64,000 nt of DNA from Paguma larvata (GCA_030068075.1 CM057844.1:11330001-11394000); one strand, 5' to 3'; counted from the stretch's first letter, positions 24,090 through 37,572 are shown. The notes: generated by a model not told the origin, from the letters alone. Made by a program: numbers and translations.

Positions 24090-26480
24090 ATCCTTTCCCA
24101 AACGCCCGCCTCTCCTCCAGAGATAATCACTATCCTGAATTTATGTATCATTCTCTTGCCTTGAAAAAAATTTTAATATGTATACATCTTAAACAACATA
24201 TTACTAGTTTTATGGTTCCTATTGAGCTATAGAAGCATGGTATCATATGATATACAGTTCTTTGTAATTTGCTTCTTTAAACAGATATTATGTTTCTATA
24301 GTATTTGTCCAAAAACTTACTCTGAACATTTGTAGAATACTCCATTGTGTGACTGTACCTCAGAATTCTATGATTTTCCCTGCATTTATTGGCTCTAATT
24401 ATTTTAAAAAGAAAACATTTCCTCATCATCTATTTGGCTACTCACAGATATAGTTTATACAGGAAAGGCAGAAAAGATGCTCAAGTCTTTTTTTTTATAC
24501 ATCAATTTTCAAAGTAAAGAAACAATGCTCAGGTAATTTCATAAGATGCTTGATTAGGTTTTATTGTATTGAATTTATTTTTTAAATCTACATTTATTTG
24601 TTCATATGTGAAACTGTCAATTTATAGATTTTTATATATTTGGTATGTTTCAGTATTACATTCATTATCATTTTCCTTCTTGTAATTTAGAAGCTCTGAC
24701 ATTTGAAAGAATTCTAAATACAGCTGTGTGTTTAGAAGTTATTAGGTATATACATATTTAGGGTCATTATGTCTTCTTGATAAATTAACCCTTTTATCAT
24801 TATAAAATATCCTTTTTTATCTCTAGATAGTCCTCTGTTTTGCTGTTTAACATTGATATAGTCACACCAACTTTCTTATGCTTAGTGGTTGTCTGGGATA
24901 TCATTTTCCACATTTTACTTTTAGCCTATCTTGCTTTTTATATGAAATTATGTTTCTTATAAACAAAGCAGGCCCCCTCCAATTTAAAATTAATCCATAT
25001 AGATAATCTGAGGCTTTTATGTGTAGTGTTTAGTCCATTTAAATTAATTATTGATATGATCAGGCAAATTCTGACCATCTTGCTTTTTGTTTTGTATTCT
25101 TTCTTTTTTTTGTTCTTCTCCTTTCCTGTTTTCCTTTGGGTTGAATATTTTTTGGTAGTTCATTCTCTTCTCCTGTATTAATATTTCGTTCTGCATCAAT
25201 GTATTATGGGTTCTTTTTGCGTTTGCTGTATTATAATATGTATTAAGTTACCATAGTCTACTTTATAATGATAATAATATTTTACTTCATAAACAATGTA
25301 AGATCCTTTTACTAGGATAAATTCATTATTTCTTTTCTACCCTTTGAGTTCTTGGCATGTATTTTAATATTTATATTATGTTATAAACCCCACAATGTAT
25401 CATATTCATTATTATTTTTACTTTAAATGGTCTGTTTTCTTTTAAAGAAATTTGCACACAAATAAACACATGCACACATACTTAATAGCATTTTAAAATT
25501 GAAATACTTTTATCCAACTAGCTCCTCTTTTTGATGCTTTTTATTTGTAATACCAAGCCTAAAGAATGCTTTTTAGTAATTTTATAGTTCAGCTTTGCTG
25601 GTGATGAGTCTGTCATCTTTGTCTGTCTAAAAAGTCTTTATTTCCTCTTTATTTTTGGTGGATATTTTCTCTGCACAGAGAGTTCTGTGTTGACTGTATT
25701 TTTTCTTCAGTAATTTAAAAAATGTTATTCTGTTGTCTTTCTCACTTTTATTGTTTCCAATGAGAAGTTTTATAGTTGTTCCCTGTGTGTAATATGTATT
25801 TTATCTTTGGTTTTCAGTAGTTTGACTGTGATATCCTTAAGTGTGATATTCTTTGTATTTTTCTTTGTTAGGCTTTGCCGAGCATCTCAGGTTATTGAGT
25901 TGGTTTCACTTGTCAAGTTTGGAAAATTCTCAGCCATTACATGCACATATGATGCCCTGTCCTTTCTTCTACTTCTGAGACTGCCATTATATGCATTTGG
26001 TAGTCTATAGTTCTATGGTGCTTTGTTCCATTTTTAGTCATTCACTTCCTCTTTGTGTTTCAATTTGGGTAGTTTCTCATGACTGTTATTAAATTCACTG
26101 ATATTTTTCTTTTTATATCTCTTATTTGCTCCTAAGCCTGTTGAATGCATTTTCATTTTTGATACTACTTATTTTATTTAGTTCATATTTGAATATTTTC
26201 TCTGTTGAGATTTCCCTCCTTTCCACTAGTTACATAAAATAATTATTATAGTTATTTTAAAGTTCTCTTGATAATTCCAGCATCAGAACCATTAGTAGCC
26301 TATTTCTGTTGACTGTTTTTTCTTTGCTTATAGGGCATATTTCTTGCTTTTTCTTATGTTTATAATCATTGATTATATGATAAACATTACGGTTGGAACA
26401 CCAATAAGACTGAAGTAAATATTTGCTACTAAAAAGGAGTGCATCCCGTCCATCTAGGAGAATTGCACCAATCTCATTTG
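24090..26480 (-). mobile_element. Ancient L1M-type fragment
   Basis: Low-complexity, T-rich text that in the minus sense resembles degraded L1 ORF1/5' UTR and 3' pieces. Examples are the segment around 25815-25850 ('tttgactgtgatatcc') and 'ttctggtgataattccag'-like text near 26265. It is heavily diverged and the edges are approximate. Several separate insertions may be merged here. Confidence 0.5.
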
Positions 26481-28410
26481 TAATTGACATATTCAGGGGT
26501 TTAGATCCATTATTCCTTTTGCTGATAAAATTGTTCCATCTTTTGTCAATAAAAGCCCCTTTAAGTTGGATTCAGTTCTCTTTAACACAATTATTTTTGA
26601 TAGTTACCTTGCTTTTAGGTAGAACAAGATACCTCTTGGACACTCTCTTAGCCAGGCCCAGAACCAGTTATTTTTCCAAGGATCCTTATTTCTTTTTTAA
26701 TAGGAAATAGTATGATTCTAACATGATAATGTAATTTTGTTATTTTCACTGCAATTTCCATGTTAGCCTCTAGGTGATGATAGTGTCGCTGTTGCCTTTG
26801 TCACATGGAGTTTATGGTCCCAGCAGAAGGTATCTGTATTAGAAATCAAAATGAAAGTTTAGCTTCCTGTTTTATAATCATATGCTTGTAGATTTTAAGT
26901 TAAATCATAGCTGTGTGGGTTCTTAATTTGTGGTTTGTGGATCCTATGGAATCTATACATGGTTTTTCATGGAAAATACCCTGATTTTCCTGAGACTGTT
27001 TAATTTTAGGCAAAGATGCATCTTTTCTTTCATGCCCTAGGAAGCAGAGTCTTAAGCAACTTTTGAATTAAAATGTAAATAAATTTCTTGGCTAAACTGA
27101 AGGTTTAAGTGTAATACAGATGAATATATTTTCTTCTTTAACTAGCATTATTTCTTAACGATGTCAAATGGATACCTTAGGAGGTGCTAATTTTTGTATT
27201 GTCTACTTGCCTTTTATTACTTGAAGTGTTTTACTTGAAGTGTTCTACCTATTTTTCTTGTTCCTTCTCAGATCTTCTGTGATTTTTGTTAGTTGGTGGT
27301 AAGATAGCTTTAGAACCATATTTTTACTGTTATTCCTTAAATTCTACTCTGATCTAGACAAATGAATATGATTACCATTTTCCCCTTTCACCTTCAGAAC
27401 TTTTGTGTCTTTCTCCAATCTCAGAACCACCCTTGACACTGTGTTGACTAGTGAAAGAGATAAACAGTGACTGGTGAGCAGATTTAAAACTTTTTCCCCA
27501 TCATGCTTCATGAGGCCTCCAAATACGGAATGTTAGTTTTAAACTCTGAATACAACTTTAAAACTGATGAAATGATTTATATTGCCTCTCCTTTGTACAG
27601 AGGAGTTTATTGAAAAATAACATCAGCTCAGACTTCCTTTTTCAGTTTTTACAGAGGCTGTGGCCATTCAAATCATCCCTATAAATCACTTCTAAATTTT
27701 GTCATTAACAAAATATTAATTAAATGTTTAACATATATGGCTGGTTTGGTAGTTATAGGTTAAATTTATGGTATAGTATAACTGTCTTGCTTATGTTCTT
27801 TCTGCTTGTGGGCTTTATAAATATATATATAATCAATATGTGTACTGAAATATTTATTTTACATTACATCTACATTATTGTAGATATTTATAACTGTGTT
27901 TTGGCTTTTTTTCTTACTCATAAAATGCACACTGTGACCTTGATGCAAAATGAAATCTCCAGCTCAAATATTATTTCTTTGGGGCTTGCTTAGTGACTGT
28001 TTCTAGGATGTTGTGGTTTAAATTGGGAGTTATCTACAGTCCTAAATGTTGGTATCAAAATTTGTTGTGCTGTTTATCTGCAGGTAGTTATTACTTTAAT
28101 CTTGACCATGAACTTAGATTTTTGAGGCTTTTGAGTTTTCTTTGTATCTCCTTTTTTGTATGGCATGATTTCTACAGTGGTGGGCATCATGGAACAAGCA
28201 TGTTACTTCAAATTACAAGACTTGGATCTTACACTCTTTATTTTTACAACTTAATGTTTGTTATTTGTCCAGTGGGGTTGGCAGTACTTTTCTTACAAGT
28301 TAATTGTAAAGCCTTAATGAGATGATACTGTGAAAGCCCAGATACACAGTAGTTGATCAATTGATGGTGAGTCAGTGAATCATGACTTTTTATCTTTCCC
28401 CTTAAAAACT
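26481..28410. other. Unassigned intronic DNA
   Basis: AT-rich with no recognised gene. It includes a perfect 14-bp tandem repeat (ttacttgaagtgtt) at 27217-27244. Confidence 0.4.
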
Positions 28411-28419
28411 AAAGTTCTC

Positions 28420-28615
28420 GGGGTGGCTCAGCCAGTTAAGCATCAGGCTCTTGGTTTTGGCTTAGATTGTGATCTCCTGGTTTCATGGGTTCAAGCTCTG
28501 CGTTAGGCTCTGAACTGGCAACTTGGAGCCTACTTGGATTCTTTCTCCCTCTCTCTCTGTCCTTCCTCTCTCATGCTGTCTCTGTTTCTCTCAAAAATTA
28601 ATAAAAACTTAAAAA
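28420..28615 (+). mobile_element. Felid CAN-SINE, sense, 5'-truncated
   Basis: Begins at 'ggggtggctcagccag', lacking the first bases of the head, and ends in an A-rich tail. A 9-bp target-site duplication (aaagttctc) lies at 28411-28419 and 28616-28624. Confidence 0.92.
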
Positions 28616-28742
28616 AAAGTTCTCTATAGTTGAATTTAATTTAAATATTTTATTAATAGCATTTTAAAAGGGGTTTCTCATAAGTTGTCTGTTCATTGAA
28701 AACCTCGTCACTAAATTTTAACTAAAATGTTATTGAAGTTCT

Positions 28743-28966
28743 TTTTTTAAATTTTTTAATGTTTTTATTTATTTTTGAGAGAGAGAGACAGAGAAACAGA
28801 GGCAGAATGTGAACGAGGGAGGGGTAGAGAGGGAGACACAGAATCCAAAGCAGGTTCCGGGCTCCCTCAGTACAGAGCTTGATGCAAGGCTCAAACTTAT
28901 GATCTGTGAGATCATGACCTGAGCCAAAGTCCGATGCTTAACAAACTGAGCCACCCAGGTGCCCCT
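28743..28966 (-). mobile_element. Felid CAN-SINE, antisense
   Basis: T-rich left edge, purine-rich body and 'gccacccaggtgcccc' at the right end. The target-site duplication is ttattgaagttct at 28730-28742 and ttattgaaattct at 28973-28985, with one mismatch and a few extra bases before the right copy. Confidence 0.92.
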
Positions 28967-29435
28967 GGAATATTATTGAAATTCTGAAAGTACTTAGAGC
29001 TATAAAATTTTTTTCTTATGAGGAATTTAAGACCACTTAAACTTAAACTTAAGCTTTATTTTTTTTCAGTGAGGAAACTTAGACATGGAGATCTTAAGTG
29101 ACTTATTTCAGGTTCCATAGCTGGAAGTGGTTCTGCTTATCTGTGGTTCTCTCTAAACAAACAAGACTCTGGACAGAAGATGTGCAAGAGCATCAGCTGA
29201 ACATTACGAACAATGAGGCTTCTTTTATGGCTACTGCCCTAATGAGGTTTGCAAATGTAGATTAGTCTAATGCTCATGCATGTAGTATGTTCCCCAGATA
29301 AACTCAATAGTGGCGATAGGATTTTAGGAGCTCCATCATAGCTAAGAACACCACTTGTAGTGAGGTGATTTTCTCTGATTTTCCCTCCTGGCCTGGCACC
29401 ATTTGCCCCTAGTGCTTTAATTAGAGTGTTGTAAT

Positions 29436-29477
29436 TTATTATTATCATTATCATTATTATCATCATTATCATTATTT
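29436..29477. repeat. (ATT/ATC)n microsatellite
   Basis: Mixed tta/tca trinucleotides lie exactly where the SINE A-tail should be. It grew from that tail. Confidence 0.9.
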
Positions 29478-29683
29478 TGTTGTTTTTTGTTTTTGAGAGA
29501 GAGCACACATGCACATGCATGTGAGCGGGGAAAGGGCAGAGAGCAAGAGAAAGGGAGAGAGAGAATCTTAAGCAGACTCCACTCTGGCCCTCCAGTGTAG
29601 AGCTCAATCTCATGACCATGAGATCATGACTTGAGCCGAAATCGAGAGTCAGATGCTTAATGAGTTGAGCCACCCAGATGCTC
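29439..29683 (-). mobile_element. Felid CAN-SINE with an (ATT/ATC)n tail
   Basis: Minus-strand SINE whose left (poly-A) side has become a trinucleotide repeat. It is flanked by a perfect 17-bp target-site duplication (tagagtgttgtaattta) at 29422-29438 and 29684-29700. Confidence 0.94.
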
Positions 29684-30069
29684 TAGAGTGTTGTAATTTA
29701 GATAAATAAATCTAGAATAGTTAGATCAGAAAGCAAGACACTATTTTATTATCTTTATTCACACTTAGAATGAGTATGTGGTACAGTCTCACACTGAGAT
29801 GTGACTTTGACAAAGAGAGAGCCAAGGGAAAGAAGGAGTGGCTCAGGCTTCGGTGGGGGGATCTTCTGTGTTGTTAACCACAGAGTCTTTTTGACATGGC
29901 AGATTGGATAATGGCTGTTCCCAGTTATTTTTTGTTGGAGGTTTTTTATTTGTGTTTTCGTTTATGAAAGTATTTACATTCATAAAACTGGAACTCTTCT
30001 CATTTATATAGCTACCTCTTGTTCAGACAGTTGAATCTTTTGTGGTTTGGTTATACCTTCTCAATAAAA

Positions 30070-30175
30070 TTGATAATAGTAGTTATAACTAGTAATTATC
30101 AAGCATTTAGTATATATAGCATATGCCTAACACTGTGCTATAGATGAGATAGTTTCCTGTGTTTAATTGTAACTG
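30070..30175 (+). repeat. MIR (degraded)
   Basis: 'caagcatttagtatata' followed by 'gcctaacactgtgcta' matches the MIR core in order, with several changes. Confidence 0.65.
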
Positions 30176-32139
30176 TTGTAATATATTTTTCTGTACTTTA
30201 AATAATTATGAAATTTTAAAGGACATATTAATCGCATCCTACTTTGTAAGAGAAGAGATCTCTAGGAGCTAATTGTAAAATTGGTTTCTTTTCATTATTT
30301 ATTATTGATCAAAAAAATCAGAAAAGCCCTGAGTTGTTTTCAGTAGGTTACTATAAATATCCAAAGTGTGCTGACGGATTATGGATTAGAGAGTGCTAAA
30401 TACTGAGGAAACACTAAATGTGTGTTGGTGAATGTAACTTTTAGACTTGACTGGATTAGACATCTTCACTACTTATTCCATCTCTTTATAAAGCTCCTAA
30501 TGTTTTCTTCTTGTATGTAATAGTTTCCAGGTTTGATAACCATAGGGACACTGTGAAGACTGAAATCATGTGTGTTCTATCACTTTTAAGGCAGTCCTCT
30601 CTTTAATTTCACAAGACAGGCTTGAAAACCAGAAGTAACCCAACTCCAGAATTGGCAGTAAATCCTCTGAGAGGGAAAAGGTGACGTACTGTGTAATAAA
30701 TTCCTTTGTTGAAAAAGAGATGTTGCAATACTGGAAACTGAAGTACCAAATGTTTCCTTTTAAATTTGGAAAGGCCTTTCCTCATTACTTATCTGTCCCT
30801 GTGGACTTCTAACAGGGGATGTGTTGAAAGATTTTTCAGATGCCCACTAGCCGCAGTGAAAGTGAATGGCAGCATTTATAAGATGACATAAATACTTCAC
30901 AATCATCAGTAATCCTTGGAGATGTGTGGCATGCCAGTGGTACTGAATGTGAGCTTTTGTTGCTGCTGGTCCTGTACTCCTGCATGCAGGCTGCCTGGGA
31001 ATGTGGGTTATGTCTCTCCTGTGAATGCAACTTCACTTTCCCCCTCTGGGGGCTCTTTGTATTGGAACTGAGGCTAGAGTGGTTTAGAAGAAATAAAGTT
31101 TCCCAAAGAAGAGAAAGATCTGTGAGATTAGGAGTTATACTTTAAAATCCTAATCTCATTGTGAGGTTCTATGGAAGAATTATCATAATCTTCTACCATT
31201 TAAACATTACATTAAAACCTTACATTTGAAAACTATTTCAAAAACTTGACACATAAGGTCCTTTTAATTTTCATTTTGTAATAATTTGGCTCATGCCACC
31301 ACTGCTGCCACCATTAAATTGAGACAAAGATAAAAAAGATGAAAAAGTATCTTGAAATGATGAAGATATAGCTTAACTTACCCAAGAGTTGGTAAATTTT
31401 TGTTTCTCTATACTTACTGCAAACACTTTTCATTTTGATACTTACCTTTTAGGACTAAAACATTATTTGACAGTATGATTTTGGGGGGCTATTATGTTTG
31501 CATATTTTTAATTATCTTAGTTTGAACCCTGCATCTATCACTAGAGCTGAGGTGAAAATACTTAAATGTGTGATGAAGGTCAGATGAATAAAACATCTGT
31601 AGCATTAGTTCACGGTCTAACTTATCAATTTATGAACTCAGGTGTAGGGAAGTAAATGCATGGGACCAAATGCCATTATGGGAGATTCTGCCTTGGTCTT
31701 ACTATCTTGCCTTAAGAGAAAGGAGTGTAATATTGAAGTCAGGCAATAAACCTGTTGAAAAAAAATAGGTATTTATTATGGGAATTAGAGAAAACAGTAA
31801 CAATAAATAATGAACAAAAACCATGCATAACCCACAATTCCTGGATAACCACAGTTAAAATGTTTTCTGCCAGACTAAGAGAGATTTTTTTTCATAGTAT
31901 TTGTTTTGTTTTGATAATGAAAGGTTTACACAGGTGATCATTTTGACTCTATGTGAAGGCTCAGCTTGCTTTGAAGCAGTAGTCTTTAGAACTGCAAATC
32001 AAAGGCTAAACTCCTTTTCTACTGTATTCTAAGCTCTCAGTGATGATTGTCAGGCTAGCTGAGAATCACTTTGTCATAAAAGAAGGAAAATACAGAGACT
32101 AGGTTGAGGAGAGACAATGACAGAAAATGGTTTTCCTTA

Positions 32140-32340
32140 AGGTAGTAGTGTAGTATTTATTAAGTGCTTACTAAGGGCCAACCCCATGCTAAATGTTTTA
32201 TGTGCATTATTTCATTTTATCCTCACAATAGCTCCATGAGATAGTTGCTACTCAGAATTTTCATTTTACAACTGAAGAAACTGAGGCTTAAATAAAGAGT
32301 TCCAAAGTCACTCAGCTGGATTTAAACAGGAGTCTGAATA
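32140..32340 (+). repeat. MIR
   Basis: A long MIR in sense: 'aagtgcttactaagggcc', 'cattttatcctcacaatag', 'gaagaaactgaggctt', 'agtcactcagctgg'. A 56-bp part of its core recurs at 33183-33238. Confidence 0.9.
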
Positions 32341-32383
32341 TAGAAAATACTAATTCCTACTGTACAGGGCCTTAGGCCTTAAG

Positions 32384-32483
<100 letters not shown>

Positions 32484-32757
32484 GTGAATAAATAAAATAT
32501 ACAAGATATTCTCCTCTAAACAAGATCCTGCTGCTTGACTGAGAACTCTCAGATTTTTCCTTCGGTAAAGATACAGAAACTCTTTTGTAGAATGTAGGCC
32601 GGTGTGTTTACTAGAGAAATGATGGCATTATTGGGCACTTGTAGATGAGGGAAAAATAAATACGCTCTATTTACTCTTCTAGTTTCCTCGGAGTTTTGCC
32701 AACTTTTTCTGGATTGTAAACAAACCCACAAACAGGCATTCTAAAGATTGCCTCCCT

Positions 32758-32943
32758 GGGGCGCCTTGGTGGCTCAGTGGGTTGAACCTCCGACTTAGGC
32801 TCAGGTTATGATCTCATGGTTCATGAGTTCGAACCCTGCGTTCGACAGCTCAGATCCTGGAGCCTGCTTCTGATTCTTTGTCTCCCTCTCTCTCTGCCCC
32901 TCCCCTGCTCGTGCTCTGTATCTCTCTCTCTAAAAAAAAAAAA
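32758..32943 (+). mobile_element. Felid CAN-SINE, sense
   Basis: Head 'ggggcgccttggtggctcag' with a body shortened around 'gttcgacagctcag'. A perfect 15-bp target-site duplication (aaagattgcctccct) lies at 32743-32757 and 32944-32958. Confidence 0.95.
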
Positions 32944-33182
32944 AAAGATTGCCTCCCTAAAGTGGACTTATGACTTAGGGAAGTGGTCACTTTTTACATG
33001 GATAAAAAGTGGTATTAAATATGTAAGACTCCATTTTTCAGGCATCAAGGATTTATTTTAATTAAAAGGACTCTCATTTATTCAACTAGATTTAATTGTT
33101 GGTAGCGATTAAATGTATGATGGATTTCCAGAATAACTCAGTGAAAATAAGTGTACTCATACCAAATACATTACAGCATTAC

Positions 33183-33238
33183 AGTGCTTACTAAGGGCCA
33201 ACCCCATGCTAAATGTTTTATGTGCATTATTTCATTTT
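33183..33238 (+). repeat. Isolated 56-bp copy of the MIR core
   Basis: Identical over 56 bases to 32163-32218, at an offset of exactly 1,020 bp, then one mismatch and three more matching bases. The flanks are unrelated and the rest of the MIR is missing here. Confidence 0.9.
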
Positions 33239-33424
33239 GTCCATTTGCATTGCTGCAAATGCTATCTGATAGATAAACCTACATGGACTTATCAGAATTT
33301 ATACTTGACTCAATGCAGTTTTATGTTTGAGTTGAAAGAAGTAAGTAGAAATTATCTTCGTTCAGTGTAAAGTTTTCTGAGCCATTTTCTTCCTCAGCAA
33401 ATTGCTCTCTATTTAGATTAAGAA

Positions 33425-33850
33425 TGCATCTGACCCAAATGTCCACTGACAGATGAATAGATAAACAAAACGTGTATATATATATATATACAATAGAATA
33501 TTATTTAACCTTAAAAGGAAGGAAATTCTGAAACATACTACAATATGAACGAGCCTTGAGGACATTCTGTTAAGTGAAATAAGTCAGTCACAAAAGGACA
33601 AAAGTATATGCTTCTACTTATATGAGGTACCTAGAGAACTTCAGTTTGTAGAGATGGAAGGTAGAATGGTGGTTGCCAGGGTTGGGGAGGAGAGAAGAAA
33701 TGGGGAGTTGTTGTTGGATGGGTGCAGAGTTTCAGTTTGGGAAGACGAAAAAGTTCTGGAAGTAGCTGGTGGTGATGGTTGTACAGCACCACAAATGCCA
33801 CTGAATTTTACGCTTAAAAAATGATTAAATGGTAGGTTTTATGTTATATC
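33425..33850 (+). mobile_element. Old L1 3' end, sense
   Basis: Typical L1M 3' text: 'caaatgtccactgacagatg', 'gaatattatttaacctt', 'gttaagtgaaataagtcagt' (shortened here), 'ggtggttgccaggg', 'aaatggtaggttttatgt'. It includes a (TA)n near 33477-33490 and has no coding frame. It is one of only two clearly sense L1 pieces in the window. Confidence 0.85.
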
Positions 33851-35269
33851 TATCTATGTATAGATATACCAAAAGAAGAAAAATGAAAAAAGAATGCATT
33901 TGGGCTTAAAAAAGAGAACTCAGTTACAGTGGCTTCAACAGATAGATTGTTTTATTTTAGACCTCCTGTTAGAAGAAATACGGAAGAAGACTGGGGTCAG
34001 TATTTGGTCTGTACTTTCTCTCCTGCATTCCTCAGTTTTATGCCTTCCTACTTATGTATGTCACCCCATGTCACAGGATGGCTGCTGTACCTCATTTAGC
34101 TGTGTAAGTGCAGGCATGGAAAATTAGATTTAGTCAGATATAACAGAGACATTTAATGTAGTGCTTCCTGATTATTTCTGTACCCCTCCATATTTCACAG
34201 CCCCATTGTGGTTGCCAGAGACCATGTGACTATTTCTGGTCACTGGACTGGAGTGGAAATTATATGTGTGACTTCCAGGCCCTGGATGTCCTCTCGTTCT
34301 GGAGTGGGTATGATCCAGGAGGTACAGTTATAGATGATGGAGCCTCTATCAGCCTAGGTTTGTTCCTGAGTGACCATGTGGAGTACATTCTCTGGTGACC
34401 CAGGTACAACCTATAACATTAATGAGAATTATATTTTTGTTATTTTAAGCCACTGGTGCTTGGAGGTTGTTTGCTTTTGCAGTCATGTGTAAAACTTTGA
34501 CTAAGACTCTAGAGTGAGCTTCTGCCAGACAAGTTCGATGAAATGAGGGAGGCATGGAGGCTTTCAGGAGTAAAAGAATGGATATAAGTTGATGAAGCAT
34601 TAGAGTTTTATCTGGATAAGGGAGGAGGTAAGGCCCCAAGAGGACTGCAAGATAGTTCGAAAGCAACAGAATTAATGGATGGCTGTTTTTAGTAGATGGA
34701 GAGAATTGAAGTACTCTAGAGGTGAGCTGGAAAGATAGGAGGAGTGGGAAGACTGCAGCTGAGACTGTGGAGGAGTTAGTATTATTGATAATGATACAGT
34801 CATGGGAAGGAATATGAGGTAGTCTGGATAACTTGAAGAGAGGATATCAGAGAACCTAGATGCCAAGCTGTTGGGAGAATCATCTAGGTAAATATTAAAA
34901 TCAGCAGGAATATGATAAGGAGTGATGTTGGGAAGAGTAGAAGTAATCTGGGAGCTAAAATCTCAAAGGATTTTTCTTTATATATCTGAACTGTTTGTAT
35001 TCACCCTCACTCTCAAATGGTAGTTTAACTGTTTCTAGGTCGACAAGTTATTTTGTGTTTATTGCCTTAGTGATAAAGATATTAGTCTTCTGGCCTCTTT
35101 TTTTGGTTGGGAACTTATCAGTTAAAATTTTAAATTTCTTTGTAGATGATCCTCCTTTACTTTATGATTAGTTTTTAATTGTCTTTGGTCCAGAGCTTCA
35201 CTATAGTATCCCTAAGGATGGGTTTGTTTTTAATCATTTTCTTTGGAACTCTGTATGCATCTTCAGTTT
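33851..35269. other. Unassigned intronic DNA
   Basis: An LTR-like or other old repeat may lie at about 34140-34510 ('gttattttaagccactgg'), but the family is not clear to me. The remainder shows no recognised feature. Confidence 0.35.
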
Positions 35270-35281
35270 AAGAATTTCCAT

Positions 35282-35503
35282 GGGGCACCTGGGTGGCTCA
35301 GTCGGTTGAGCGGCCGACTTCCGCTCGGTCATGATCTCACGGTCTGTGAGTTCGAGCCCCGCGTCGGGCTCTGTGCTGACGGCTCAGAGCCTGGAGCCTG
35401 CTTCACATTCTGTGTCTCCCTCTCTCTCTGCCCTTCCCTTGCTCACACTCTGTCTCTATGTCTCTCAAAAATAAAAAAATAAAAACATTAAAAAAATTTT
35501 TTA
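35282..35503 (+). mobile_element. Felid CAN-SINE, sense, well preserved
   Basis: Near-intact: head 'ggggcacctgggtggctcag', the A-box-like 'tggctcagtcgg', the B-box-like 'gagttcgagcccc', a CT-rich stretch and an A-tail. The 10-bp target-site duplication aagaatttcc lies at 35270-35279 and 35504-35513. CpGs are largely kept, so it is young. Confidence 0.95.
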
Positions 35504-35513
35504 AAGAATTTCC

Positions 35514-36799
35514 TTGTAACAAGTTCTGAAAACTCTTATTCATGATCTCTTCAAATATTAGTACACCCTCACCTCATTCTTTTTCGTGTTTCAAAATGCT
35601 TATTAATATGTTGGATATTCTCATTTTATACTCTAGGCTTCTTAACTCCTCATTTTACTTTATCATTCTAGGATACTTTTTAGATTTTTTTCCCATAGGT
35701 ATACCTTATATTTTGCTCTCTTGCATTGAATTTGAAACAATTTTCTTTTAATTTGAAAAGTTTTATTTGGTTCCTTGAAAAATCTGCACACCTCCCCTTG
35801 GCCCCTGCTCCCAGTTTGCCCTATTTTTAAAAATTATGATCCCCCTTCCTTTTAATCTTTGTATTACAAATTGTTATAATATAGGGATAGTCAAACTATG
35901 ACTTGTGGGCCAGATCTGACCTGTGGGTTGGCTTAATTTGTACAGCCCATGAGCTAAGAATGATTTTTAAATTTTTAAAGGGTTGTTATAAAAATAAAAG
36001 AAGAATATTTGACAGAGATCATATATAGACTACAAAACCTAAAATATTTACCTTATCTGTTTTAACAGAAAATGATTGTCAGCCTCTGTTCTATTATCAC
36101 TTCTTGGTTTGAAGTCTTTTAAATTTTTCTTTTGTTTTTTACATCTGCTCATTCCATCTTGTGTGTGTGTATGTGTGTGTGTGTGTGTGTGTATGTTCAT
36201 GTGTGATTTGTAATTTTTTTATTGCGAATTCATCTTCAGTGTGGGTTTTGAAAGGTTAAGGATCCCCACAAGAGAGGAAATGTATTCTAATTCTTATAAG
36301 AGAGGACATGTATTATAATACTGAGGCTTTGAGTGTGGGACATATTGGAGTTTCAGCACAGGAAGCACATTGGGAATGAGTGAGCAGAGACTGGGCTTAT
36401 GGTTGGGATTAGTGGGAGATGACCTGGCTATGGAGAGTGGTTCATAGTGGGCTGTGGGAATGTCCAGGGTTCCTGCTGAATCTAGGGTTCTCATGTAAAT
36501 CCCTAAGGTTGATCTATAAAATACACAATGAGGGCAGTGGCATCTGGGCTGGCCAGGATGGCAGTTGACTGAATACTCAGTAGTCAGGTAGGGGTCCAAC
36601 ACCATTAGGGAGATCTGACACTATGCAGCAGTGGCCCTGCCAATTGCTGTGCATTCTGGGCCTAACACCAAGTAGGTGCTCAGTAACAATCTGAGTAGAT
36701 GGAGGAAGAAATGAAAATCAAGTCCACATTTTGGGACTGTTAGTACCAGCAGGTATCTGTTGCCAACCTTTGCCCTAGACTACTAACAAGATAGGAAGA
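35514..36799. other. Mostly unassigned intronic DNA
   Basis: Holds an hAT-like element (35879-36090) and a GT microsatellite near 36162-36192. No gene was recognised. Confidence 0.4.
35879..36090. mobile_element. hAT-like non-autonomous DNA transposon (MITE)
   Basis: Short element with 'gtcaaactatgacttgtggg' at one end and 'aaaatgattgtcagcctctg' at the other, and 'aaaacctaaaatatttacc' before the right end. The order matches a Charlie-type MITE found across mammals. The exact subfamily and target-site duplication are unresolved. Confidence 0.6.
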
Positions 36800-37110
36800 A
36801 CCTGGAGAGATACCTCTAGTAGTTGTTTTATAGATTCCCTTGGATTTTCTACATAAACAATTATGTCATCTGTAAAGCAGATTTGCTTCTTTCTTTCTGC
36901 TTTATGCCTTGTATTTCTTTTTCTTGCCTTATTGCAATAACTTGAACTTCCAGAATATTGTTGAATAGAAGTGATCAAAGCAGACATCATTACCTTGTTT
37001 CTGATCTTAGGGAGAAACAGTTCAGTTTTTCCCCATTGAGTATGATGTTACCTGTAGATATTTTGCAAATACTCTTTATTTATGGAAATCGATAATTGAA
37101 TTTAGAGGCT
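36800..37110 (-). mobile_element. Ancient L1 ORF2 fragment
   Basis: The minus strand retains reverse-transcriptase-like text around a degenerate F-T-D-D motif followed by V-Y-V-E-N-P (within 36775-36990). It is heavily broken. Related old text may continue to about 37360. Confidence 0.7.
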
Positions 37111-37572
37111 TTTTCAGATTCAGGTATGAATATTTTGATGTGGAGCAAGACTACAAAGGTGTAATTTTATCAAGGGTCATTTAATGTCCAGTTGTATCTT
37201 TTTGTGCTGTTAACAGCTGTTGATAATTTTTGCCTATATTAGTTATTACATTATGGGTTACAAGTGATTATATTCTAATTCTGTGTAATTCTTATTCATT
37301 TATTAGTTGGGGTATTTCCACGGAGAAAGTTTTCCTTCATAAACTATCTGGTTACCCTGCTGTGAAGTTCCTGTAGGAAAGACAAATAAATGCTAGATTG
37401 TTTGCTTTCATTTATCAATTTTCAGAATAGTGAATTGGTTCCATAGCATCTTTCAAAGGTAACAAATGGTTTTTAGAGTATAAGTTATGAATTCACTATG
37501 TGTTTCGATCCATGCAGTTTTCATTCTTACTGATGCTAAAATAAGTAAGTTCTTATAGAAAGTTGATATTTA

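Noticed and set aside
34140..34510. LTR-like segment
   Set aside because: Some motifs suggest an old LTR, but I could not place both ends or a family, so it is not annotated as an element.
35282..35503. tRNA-like A and B boxes
   Set aside because: They belong to the tRNA-derived head of a SINE; there is no cloverleaf of a functional tRNA.
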